Assembly (NCBI GenBank): GCA_030037105.1
Contig: JASHRY010000256.1
Coordinates: forward strand, 1-10,048
Source: Xanthobacteraceae bacterium
GTDB lineage: Bacteria > Pseudomonadota > Alphaproteobacteria > Rhizobiales > Xanthobacteraceae
Direction: 5' to 3'
Length of the DNA: 10,048 nucleotides
Positions 1 to 6,298 of the stretch are shown in pieces (position 1 is the first letter of the stretch; each line of letters begins with the position of its first letter). The notes below the pieces were generated by a model, which was not told the origin of the DNA, made no database searches, and worked only from the letters and a program-made list of their open reading frames with translations. The position numbers and the translations under genes are program-made.

Positions 1-476
1 TCGGTGAAAGCACGTCCGAACATGTGAGTGACGAAACCGGTGAGGAGCCGATTGCCGACGCGATGGCCGGACCGATAAGCCGCCGCCTCGCGGTCGACGC
101 GGGCGGCGACCACCATGTCGAGCCGCTCCCCGACGAGCTTGGCGACCATCGACCGAGCGCTCGGCGCGTCGTAGGTCGCGTCGCCGTCGACCAGCACGTA
201 GACGTCCGCTTCGACGTCGTTGAACATCCGCCGCACCACGTGGCCCTTGCCCTGATAGGTCTCGCGGCGGACGACGGCGCCCGCCTTGTTCGCGACTGCG
301 GCCGTGCCGTCGGTGGAATTGTTGTCGTAGACGTAGACGGCCGCTTCCGGCAGTGCCGCGCGGAAGTCGGCGACGACCTTGGCGATGGTGCGCTCCTCGT
401 TGTAGCACGGCACCAGAACCGCGATCTCCAGTCGGGTTGCGGTTGCATTTCCGGCAAATCGTTCCTCGCTTGACAT
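1..476 (-). CDS. Family 2 glycosyltransferase, N-terminal part (cut by the window edge)
   Basis: This partial minus-strand gene runs off the left edge and gives 158 complete residues from ATG at 476. It reads as a GT-A fold family 2 glycosyltransferase. VPCYNEERTI (residues 22-31) is the usual nucleotide-sugar-binding first strand, DNNSTDGT (51-58) follows, and VLVDGDATY (94-102) carries the DGD (97-99) expected to bind the metal and sugar-nucleotide. The visible end, GNRLLTGFVTHMFG (141-154), resembles polyprenyl-phosphate mannose/glucose synthase-like enzymes. The enzyme should transfer a sugar from a nucleotide donor to a lipid or other acceptor at the cytoplasmic face of the membrane. The donor and acceptor cannot be told from this half. 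The start is supported by GAGGGG at 479-484, although the spacing is short. The gene is divergent from ispB. The family is clear; any C-terminal membrane segments are out of view. Confidence 0.88.
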   Translation of the reverse strand, partial: MSSEERFAGNATATRLEIAVLVPCYNEERTIAKVVADFRAALPEAAVYVYDNNSTDGTAAVANKAGAVVRRETYQGKGHVVRRMFNDVEADVYVLVDGDATYDAPSARSMVAKLVGERLDMVVAARVDREAAAYRSGHRVGNRLLTGFVTHMFGRAFT

Positions 477-518
477 TGCCCCTCGCAGCCGCCACGTCGA
501 TGGCACGATCCGCCGCCG

Positions 519-583
519 GTCATCGCAAGGAGCGAAGCGACGCAGCGGTCCAGGCCAGATTGCTGCGCTTCGCCGGCAATGAC
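519..583. repeat. Imperfect palindromic intergenic repeat
   Basis: A 65-bp imperfect inverted repeat occupies the middle of the divergent GT2/ispB spacer. The left arm begins GTCATCGC and contains GCGAAGCG followed by CGCAGC. The right arm, read on the other strand, begins GTCATTGC and contains GCGAAGCG followed by CAGC. The arms share the same blocks in the same order with small indels. The GTCATTGC...GCGAAGCG...CTGG pattern matches, from memory, palindromic repeats dispersed through Bradyrhizobium-like genomes. It could form a cruciform or an RNA hairpin. No coding function is seen. Confidence 0.6.
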
Positions 584-593
584 GCCGGCAGAC

Positions 594-622
594 TTGCGGC
601 CTCAGCATAGCGTTTCTATGCT
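594..622 (+). promoter_or_regulatory. Candidate sigma-70-type promoter for ispB
   Basis: A -35-like TTGCGG (594-599) lies 17 bp before a -10-like TATGCT (617-622), about 24 bp upstream of the preferred GTG start at 646. The match is partial (three and four of six consensus bases). A perfect 6-bp dyad, GCATAG (605-610) and CTATGC (616-621) around CGTTT, overlaps the -10 and could be an operator or an incidental hairpin. The assignment is positional inference only. Confidence 0.28.
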
Positions 623-645
623 TGTCCGTCCTCCCGGAGAAAGCT

Positions 646-1656
646 GTGGCCGTCGTTGTCCCGTTCGAAAGTCCGCACGAGCCATCGATCGATCCCCTGG
701 TCGACCTCGTCGCCGCCGACATGGAACGCGTCAACGGCGCCATTCTCGCGCGCACCACGTCCGAGGTGGCGATGATCCCGGAGGTGGCTAATCATCTCAT
801 CAGCTCCGGCGGCAAGCGGCTGCGGCCGATGCTCACGCTCGCTTTGGCGCGGCTCACCGACTACGCCGGCGACGGTCACGTCAAGCTCGCTGCGGCGGTC
901 GAGTTCATGCATACGGCGACGCTCCTGCACGACGACGTGGTCGACGAGAGCGAGCTGCGGCGCGGGCGGCTCGCGGCGCGCATGCTGTGGGGCAACGAGG
1001 CGAGCGTGCTGGTCGGCGATTTCCTGCTCGGCCAAGCCTTCAAGATGATGGTCGAGGTCGGCAGCCTCAAGGCGCTCGAAATTCTTTCTTCGGCCGCCGC
1101 CGTGATCGCCGAGGGCGAAGTCATGCAGCTTAACGCCGCCAAGAACACGGCGACCACAGAGGATGAATATATCGCGGTCATCCGCGCCAAGACCGCGGAA
1201 CTGTTCGCCGCCGCCTGCGAAGTCGGGCCGGCGCTCTCTTCACGGCCGAAGGCCGAACAGGCCGCCTGTCGGTCGTTCGGGATGAACCTCGGCGTCACCT
1301 TCCAGCTCGTCGACGACGTGCTCGATTACGGCGGCGCGGCGGCCAGGCTGGGAAAGAACATCGGCGACGATTTCCGCGAAGGCAAGATCACGCTGCCGGT
1401 CGTACTCGCCTTTCGCCGCGGCGGCGACGTCGAGCGCGACTTCTGGCGGCGCACGCTGGAACGCGGCGAGACGACCGAGACCGATCTCGAGCACGCCATC
1501 GGCCTCATGATCAAGCACCGCGCGCTCGAGGACACGATCGGGCGCGCCCACCATTACGGTGCCATCGCCCGCGACGCGCTCGCTTTGTTCCCCGACTCGC
1601 GGATGAAGACCGCACTCGCCGAAACGGTCGATTTCTGCATCGCGCGGACCTACTGA
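646..1656 (+). CDS. ispB: Trans-polyprenyl diphosphate synthase (octaprenyl/decaprenyl type)
   Basis: The gene encodes a 336-residue cytoplasmic all-trans polyprenyl diphosphate synthase. This enzyme adds isopentenyl diphosphate units to farnesyl or geranylgeranyl diphosphate to make the ubiquinone side chain. It shows GGKRLRP (residues 55-61), the first aspartate-rich motif DDVVD (96-100) within LLHDDVVDE, the second motif DDVLD (223-227), and the usual GKNIGDDFREGKITLP stretch after it. Length is normal for the family. I prefer GTG at 646 because GGAGA (636-640) stands 5 nt before it and related proteins begin MAV-V-PFE. A TTG at 622 would add eight residues, lacks such a site and would overlap the candidate -10. 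Chain length (C40 versus C50) cannot be read with certainty; many alphaproteobacteria make Q-10. The 3' end overlaps the end of convergent ispE by 7 bp. Confidence 0.95.
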   Translation: MAVVVPFESPHEPSIDPLVDLVAADMERVNGAILARTTSEVAMIPEVANHLISSGGKRLRPMLTLALARLTDYAGDGHVKLAAAVEFMHTATLLHDDVVDESELRRGRLAARMLWGNEASVLVGDFLLGQAFKMMVEVGSLKALEILSSAAAVIAEGEVMQLNAAKNTATTEDEYIAVIRAKTAELFAAACEVGPALSSRPKAEQAACRSFGMNLGVTFQLVDDVLDYGGAAARLGKNIGDDFREGKITLPVVLAFRRGGDVERDFWRRTLERGETTETDLEHAIGLMIKHRALEDTIGRAHHYGAIARDALALFPDSRMKTALAETVDFCIARTY

Positions 1657-2531
1657 CCGTTCCCCAGCGCACTCGCCCTCACCCACCAATGCGGATATTC
1701 GGCGCGTAAAAGTGCGGCCGCTTTCCGCGCCGCGGCCGCCGAGGCAAAGAGGCCGAAGCAGGTCGGACCCGACCCGGACATGCGGGCAAGGCCGCAGCCG
1801 GGAAGCGCACGCAACGCCGCGAGCACCACGGCGATGCCCGGCGCCAACGCGATCGCGGCGCTTTCAAGATCGTTCGGCTGCGCCGCCAGGAGGCGTAGGA
1901 CATCCTCGTAGCGCGTTGCTTTCGTCACCGCCGAAAGGTCGAGCGCGCCGGCTGGCCCGCTTGTTTTCGTCCAACCGGCAAAGACCTCCTTGGTTGCCAG
2001 CGCGGCGCCAGGATTGACCAGCACCGCCGGCAACATCGGCAAAGCGAGCGGCGCCGAAAGCTTCTCGCCGATGCCCTGCATCAGCCGGGGACGCGGATCG
2101 AGGCAGACCGGCACATCGGCGCCGGTCGCGCGCGCCGCCGCATAGAGACGCCGATCGTCCTGCGCCAGATCGTTGGCCCGGGCGAGGAGACGCAGCGCCG
2201 CCGCCGCATCGGCCGAGCCGCCGCCGATCCCGGCGGCGACCGGCAGGCGCTTGTCGAGAACGAACGCGCCCAAAGCGACGCCGGGAATCCGTTGCGCCAG
2301 CGCATGCGCCGCCTTGCGCACGAGATTGTCGGCGCCATCGCCCGCTTGTGGCGCGTTCGGCCCGCGCAATGCGAGGGCAAGCTCGCCGCCCGGCGCCAAA
2401 CTCAGCCGGTCGCCGAGGTCGGCGAACGCGACCAGGCTTTCGATCTCGTGATAACCGTCGCCGCGGCGGCCGCGGACGCGCAGCGTCAGATTGACCTTGG
2501 CCGGCGCGTTTTCGACCAGCGTAACGGGCAA
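1650..2531 (-). CDS. ispE: 4-diphosphocytidyl-2-C-methyl-D-erythritol kinase
   Basis: This 293-residue GHMP-family kinase phosphorylates the 2-hydroxyl of CDP-methylerythritol with ATP, the fourth step of the MEP isoprenoid pathway. Visible signatures are the N-terminal APAKVNLTL with K12, the glycine-rich ATP loop PVAAGIGGGSADAA (97-110), the catalytic-type aspartate in ADVPVCL (D139), and the C-terminal GHMP motif SGSGPTCFGLF (252-262). Length is normal. The start is TTG at 2531, chosen because AAGGAG (2537-2542, minus sense) lies 5 nt upstream and APAKVNL sits at the expected distance. The Shine-Dalgarno overlaps the TAA of the upstream TPR gene (9 nt between the genes), so the two are probably co-transcribed and translationally coupled. 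The stop lies inside the end of ispB on the opposite strand. Confidence 0.96.
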   Translation of the reverse strand: MPVTLVENAPAKVNLTLRVRGRRGDGYHEIESLVAFADLGDRLSLAPGGELALALRGPNAPQAGDGADNLVRKAAHALAQRIPGVALGAFVLDKRLPVAAGIGGGSADAAAALRLLARANDLAQDDRRLYAAARATGADVPVCLDPRPRLMQGIGEKLSAPLALPMLPAVLVNPGAALATKEVFAGWTKTSGPAGALDLSAVTKATRYEDVLRLLAAQPNDLESAAIALAPGIAVVLAALRALPGCGLARMSGSGPTCFGLFASAAAARKAAALLRAEYPHWWVRASALGNGQ

Positions 2532-2536
2532 AGACG

Positions 2537-2542
2537 CTCCTT
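2537..2542 (-). promoter_or_regulatory. Shine-Dalgarno of ispE overlapping the upstream stop codon
   Basis: In minus-strand sense the hexamer AAGGAG takes its first two A bases from the TAA stop (2541-2543) of the TPR gene and stands 5 nt before the TTG start of ispE at 2531. It decides the ispE start and suggests termination-reinitiation coupling between the two genes. Confidence 0.75.
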
Positions 2543-4286
2543 ACCCGCCGCTGCCGACCTTCTTCGTCTTGGCGGCCGCCGCCGCGGAAGACGTGTCATT
2601 GGGCAATCCGTCCTTGAGCTTTTCCTCGATCTTGGCGAGGTCGGCCTGTTCCGGATTGAAGTCCTTGGCGTGCGACCATTGGAAATGCGCCTCGAGCTCC
2701 CGGCCGACCCGCCAATAGGCGTCGCCGAGGTGATCGTTGATAGTCGGATCGTCGGGCTTGAGCTCGACGGCGCGCTCGAGGTTCTTCACTGCCTCGTCGT
2801 AATTGCCGATGCGATAATAGGCCCAGCCGAGCGAGTCGACGATATAGCCGTCGTCCGGCCGCTGCTCGACGGCGCGGCGGATCATGTTCATGCCTTCCTC
2901 GAGATGGGTGCCCTGGTCGATCCAGGAATAGCCGAGGTAATTGAGCACGAGCGGCTGGTCGGGGTTAAGCTCGAGCGCCTTCTTCAGATCGGCTTCGGCC
3001 TTCGGCCATTGATGCGAGCGCTCGTAGCAGATGCCGCGGAAGTAGAACATCACCCAGTTGGCCTTTTCGATCTCGGGCACCGTGGCGATCGCCTTGCCGT
3101 AGACGTCGCCGCAGGCGGCGAATTCCTTGCGGCCGCGCAGGATGTTGCCGAGCGCCATGATCGCTTCGGTGTCCTTCGGGTGTTCGGCGATGAGGTGGTC
3201 GAGCCGCTTCTTGGCTTCGTCGCTGCGGCCGAGCGAATCGAGATCGGCGGCGACCTGAATCTCGGCGTTGCGCCGTAGCGGCGATGTCGGTGGAATCCGG
3301 TCATAGACCGTGATCGCAAGGTCGGGCTTTTTCAGCGATTCGTAAAGGTCGGCAAGCGACAGCAACGCCATCGCGTGCGACGGTTCGAGATAAAGCGCAA
3401 GCTGCAGATAGATCAGGGCCAGATCTTCGCCGCCGCGGCGTCCGATCGAGGCCCCGAGCCCGTAAAGCGCCTCGGCGGCGCCGGATTGCGGAGAATCCGC
3501 AAGCGTCGGCAGCTTCCCGCCGGCGGCAATGTCCTTCATCTCCTCGACGATCAGCGGATGATTGGGCACCGCTTTGGCGAACTCCTGATAGACGTTGAGC
3601 GCATTGTCCTTGCCGGCGTTGCGCGACAGGAAGCGGCCATAGGCCTCGACCGTGCGCAATGCCGTCGGGTCGGCCTTGTAAGCGCGCTCGTAGCGCTTGC
3701 CGGCCTCCTTTTTGTTGTTGGCGAGATCGAAGATGAGGCCGGCGTGCAGATCCCTGAAGATGGCGTACCAATCCGGACCGGCGAGCCGGTCCAGAGTCTC
3801 GATCGCGGCGTGCGCATTGCCGGCGCCGTAGAGCGCCCACGCCGAGAGGAGCGTCGCCGTGAGATCGGTGACCGGACCGCGCACCGATTGCGCGAAGTTC
3901 TGCCGAGCGAGCCCATATTGCCGCTGCTTGAGCGCCCGCACGCCGATCACCAGCCGCGCGATGCGGTCGGTGCGATCGACCTGGACCAGTCTGTCGGCAA
4001 GCTTGCCGGCCTCTTCGATATCGCCCTCGTTCAGAAACGAGAGAAAGGTGCGGCCAAGCACCTCGGCGTTGCGCGGATCGGCCTTGAGGACATTGAGATA
4101 ATAAGCCGCGGCGGTGGCGGAATCGCGCTCCAGGCCGGCTTGCCGGGCGGCCAAGTAGCTGCCGGCGACGCTTGCGTGAACGAGTTCCTGCGACGCCGGC
4201 GCCTGGGCGGCGAACGCCGATGGCAGGCCCAAGATGACGGCGGCGCCAACGACGGCGGCATGCCGGGACAGCAGCGAATGGGTCAC
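2541..4286 (-). CDS. Exported tetratricopeptide-repeat protein
   Basis: The product is 581 residues long from a GTG start at 4286, chosen because AAGGAGA (4291-4297, minus sense) lies just upstream. It starts with a clear signal peptide: a short basic stretch (SLLSRHA), a hydrophobic core (AAVVGAAVILGL) and a likely cleavage site after AFA near residue 26. An upstream ATG at 4361 would bury this signal. The rest is helical repeats. The best TPR units are at about 410-443, 444-479, 480-513 and 514-547, with Gly/Tyr/Ala spacing and endings such as ALELNPD and AVELKPDD. Weaker repeats fill the N-terminal half. The tail is low-complexity Ala/Lys/Gly. TPR proteins are scaffolds, so partners and role are unknown; the periplasm or cell envelope is likely. 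It lies upstream of ispE in a tight operon. I do not know a gene name. Confidence 0.9.
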   Translation of the reverse strand: MTHSLLSRHAAVVGAAVILGLPSAFAAQAPASQELVHASVAGSYLAARQAGLERDSATAAAYYLNVLKADPRNAEVLGRTFLSFLNEGDIEEAGKLADRLVQVDRTDRIARLVIGVRALKQRQYGLARQNFAQSVRGPVTDLTATLLSAWALYGAGNAHAAIETLDRLAGPDWYAIFRDLHAGLIFDLANNKKEAGKRYERAYKADPTALRTVEAYGRFLSRNAGKDNALNVYQEFAKAVPNHPLIVEEMKDIAAGGKLPTLADSPQSGAAEALYGLGASIGRRGGEDLALIYLQLALYLEPSHAMALLSLADLYESLKKPDLAITVYDRIPPTSPLRRNAEIQVAADLDSLGRSDEAKKRLDHLIAEHPKDTEAIMALGNILRGRKEFAACGDVYGKAIATVPEIEKANWVMFYFRGICYERSHQWPKAEADLKKALELNPDQPLVLNYLGYSWIDQGTHLEEGMNMIRRAVEQRPDDGYIVDSLGWAYYRIGNYDEAVKNLERAVELKPDDPTINDHLGDAYWRVGRELEAHFQWSHAKDFNPEQADLAKIEEKLKDGLPNDTSSAAAAAKTKKVGSGG

Positions 4287-4560
4287 GATATCTCCTTGGC
4301 AAACCGAGAATCGGGCGCCGGAAGCCGGGGCGAGAATGAACTTTTTGCCCTGCGCCCGCAAGGACGCCCGGACGCCGCCCCGCGCATGTCAAAGCCCCGT
4401 GATTCCGCGCGTCCCAATCGACGCAACAGGACGGTTTTCGGGCGGAAGCCCGTTTCCGTGCGGCCCAGGACCACCCCGTTTTTAGGTCGCAACGGCGGCA
4501 AAATCGCGGCGACGCCCGGCGGCGACGCGCGGACGCCGTCGGCCGATCACACCCTATCGA
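4287..4560. promoter_or_regulatory. Intergenic region before the TPR-ispE operon
   Basis: This 274-bp spacer lies between the ETF-QO stop and the TPR gene start, both on the minus strand. It should contain the promoter of the TPR-ispE operon and possibly the end of the ETF-QO transcript. A weak candidate promoter on the minus strand is TTGCGG (4356-4361) and CATTCT (4333-4338) with a 17-bp spacer; the -10 match is poor. A hairpin with CGGGC (4439-4443), GGAA loop and GCCCG (4448-4452), extended by ACGG/CCGT at 4431-4434 and 4456-4459, could act in transcript termination, but no T-tract follows it in the minus direction. No ORF with believable composition is seen here. Confidence 0.35.
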
Positions 4561-6213
4561 TCACATATTCGGATAATTCGGCCCGCCGCCGCCCTCCGGC
4601 GGCACCCAGGTGATGTTGCGATTCGGGTCCTTGATGTCGCACGTCTTGCAGTGGACGCAATTCTGCGCGTTGATCACGAAGCGCGGCCGGCCCGCCTCCT
4701 CGACCCATTCATAGACGTCGGCCGGGCAATAGCGCGTCGACGGCCCGGCATAGACGTCGTGCTCGGAGGATTTTTGCAGGGCGCCGTCGCGCACGAGGAG
4801 ATGCGGCGGCTGATCCTCCTCGTGATTGGTGTTGGAAAGATAGACCGAGGAGAGCCGGTCGAAGGTGAGCTTGCCGTCCGGCTTCGGATAGACGATGGGC
4901 CGGCACTGCGCCGCCGGCTTGAGCGTCTCCCAGTCCGGCTTGCCATGGCCGAGCGTGCCGAGGAGCGAGAAGCCGAGCGTATTGGTCCACATGTCGAGCG
5001 CGCCGGCGGCGACGCCGGCGCGCGTGCCGAGCTTCGACCACAACGGCTTGGCATTGCGCACCCGCCAGAGGTCGCGCCCGATCGGGGACGCGCGCCACGC
5101 CGCATCATAGTCGTCAAGCTCGTCATGCGCGCGTCCGGCCGCAAGCGCAGCGGCGACGTGCTCGGCGGCGATCATGCCGGAGAGCATCGCGTTGTGGCTT
5201 CCTTTGATGCGCGGCACGTTCATGAAGCCCGCCGCGCAGCCGATCAGCGCGCCGCCGGGAAAGACGAGCTTCGGCACCGACTGCCAGCCGCCTTCGGTCA
5301 AGGCGCGCGCGCCGTAGCAAATCCGCTTGCCGCCGGCGAAAGTGTCGCGGACGAGGGGATGCGTCTTGAAGCGCTGGAACTCCTCGAACGGCGACAGATA
5401 AGGATTCGCGTAATTGAGGTGAACGACGAAGCCGACCGCCACGAGATTGTCGGCGAAATGGTAGAGGAACGAGCCGCCGCCGGTGCGGTTGTCGAGCGGC
5501 CAGCCCATGGTGTGCTGGACGAGCCCGCCGCGGAATTTCTCCGGCGCCACCTGCCACAGCTCCTTCAAGCCGAGACCGAATTTCTGCGGCTGCCGGTTCT
5601 GCGCGAGGCCGAAACGCTCGATCAGCACCTTGGCGAGGCTGCCGCGCGCGCCCTCGGCGAGCAGGGTGTACTTGGCGTGCAACTCCATGCCGCGGGCGAA
5701 GCTGGCCTTGCGATGCCCGTCCTTGGCGACGCCCATGTCGCCGGTGGCGACGCCGCCAACGGCGTCGTTCTCGAACAGCACCTCGGCGGCGGCGAAGCCC
5801 GGATAGATCTCGACGCCGAGTTTTTCCGCCTTCTGCGCCAGATAGCGGCAGACGTCACCGAGCGAGACGATGAAATTGCCGTGATTGCCCATGAGCGGCG
5901 GCATCAGCAGGTTCGGCAGCCGCAGCGCGCCGGAAGGCCCGAGCACATAGAAGCGATCGGCGCTGACCGCGGTGCGCGGCGGCGCGTCCTCGCCGCGCCA
6001 TTCCGGGACGAGGCGGTCAAGCGCGATCGGATCGATCACCGCGCCGGAGAGGATATGGGCGCCGACTTCGGAGCCCTTCTCCACCACCACCACGGATGTT
6101 TGCGGCGCGACCTGCTTGAGCCTTATTGCGGCGGCGAGCCCGGCCGGCCCGGCGCCGACGACGACCACGTCGAATTCCATCGCCTCGCGGGCGGGAAGAT
6201 CCGCCGCGTTCAT
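4561..6213 (-). CDS. Electron transfer flavoprotein-ubiquinone oxidoreductase
   Basis: This 550-residue enzyme (ETF-QO, ETF dehydrogenase) takes electrons from reduced electron transfer flavoprotein and passes them to ubiquinone at the inner membrane, linking acyl-CoA and amino-acid dehydrogenases to respiration. It has the FAD dinucleotide-binding motif GAGPAGL (residues 20-26), the long central flavin/quinone-binding domain with GWPLDNRTGGGSFLYH and GGALIGCAAGFMNVPRIKGSH, and a C-terminal 4Fe-4S site with cysteines at 496 (RYCPADVYEW), 519, 522 and 525 (NCVHCKTCDIKDP). Length and ending (EGGGGPNYPNM) are typical. ATG at 6213 is preferred over ATG at 6243 because GGAG (6220-6223, minus sense) lies 6 nt before it and the family usually begins close to REAMEFDVV. 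No etfA/etfB genes are present in the window. It is divergent from the uracil-DNA glycosylase gene. Confidence 0.96.
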   Translation of the reverse strand: MNAADLPAREAMEFDVVVVGAGPAGLAAAIRLKQVAPQTSVVVVEKGSEVGAHILSGAVIDPIALDRLVPEWRGEDAPPRTAVSADRFYVLGPSGALRLPNLLMPPLMGNHGNFIVSLGDVCRYLAQKAEKLGVEIYPGFAAAEVLFENDAVGGVATGDMGVAKDGHRKASFARGMELHAKYTLLAEGARGSLAKVLIERFGLAQNRQPQKFGLGLKELWQVAPEKFRGGLVQHTMGWPLDNRTGGGSFLYHFADNLVAVGFVVHLNYANPYLSPFEEFQRFKTHPLVRDTFAGGKRICYGARALTEGGWQSVPKLVFPGGALIGCAAGFMNVPRIKGSHNAMLSGMIAAEHVAAALAAGRAHDELDDYDAAWRASPIGRDLWRVRNAKPLWSKLGTRAGVAAGALDMWTNTLGFSLLGTLGHGKPDWETLKPAAQCRPIVYPKPDGKLTFDRLSSVYLSNTNHEEDQPPHLLVRDGALQKSSEHDVYAGPSTRYCPADVYEWVEEAGRPRFVINAQNCVHCKTCDIKDPNRNITWVPPEGGGGPNYPNM

Positions 6214-6298
6214 GGCCCGCTCCGTCGTGCGCGCGAACGGCATGTCATGTTGTCATCCCCTCGCATAGACTCGCGGCATCGTCCATAATCCCCTCGGC

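Noticed and set aside
24..473. 149-residue plus-strand frame at the left edge
   Set aside because: The opposite strand encodes clear GT2 motifs over the same bases, so this is a shadow.
2292..3278. 328-residue plus-strand frame across the ispE/TPR junction
   Set aside because: It spans the ends of two well-supported minus-strand genes and has no recognisable domain.
4387..4392. Perfect TTGACA on the minus strand as a -35 for the TPR operon
   Set aside because: No A/T-containing -10 follows at 16-19 bp; the sequence there is nearly all G and C.
4439..4459. Intrinsic terminator on the plus strand (GC hairpin followed by TTT)
   Set aside because: There is no plus-strand gene upstream to terminate and the T-run is only three bases.
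3375..4613. 412-residue plus-strand frame opposite the TPR gene
   Set aside because: It is antisense to the TPR repeats, reads through the intergenic region and has an unbelievable Arg-rich tail.
4651..6288. 545-residue open frame on the plus strand opposite ETF-QO
   Set aside because: It is exactly antisense to a strongly recognised gene, with Arg/His/Ala/Glu-rich composition and no known motif; long antisense frames are expected in GC-rich DNA.
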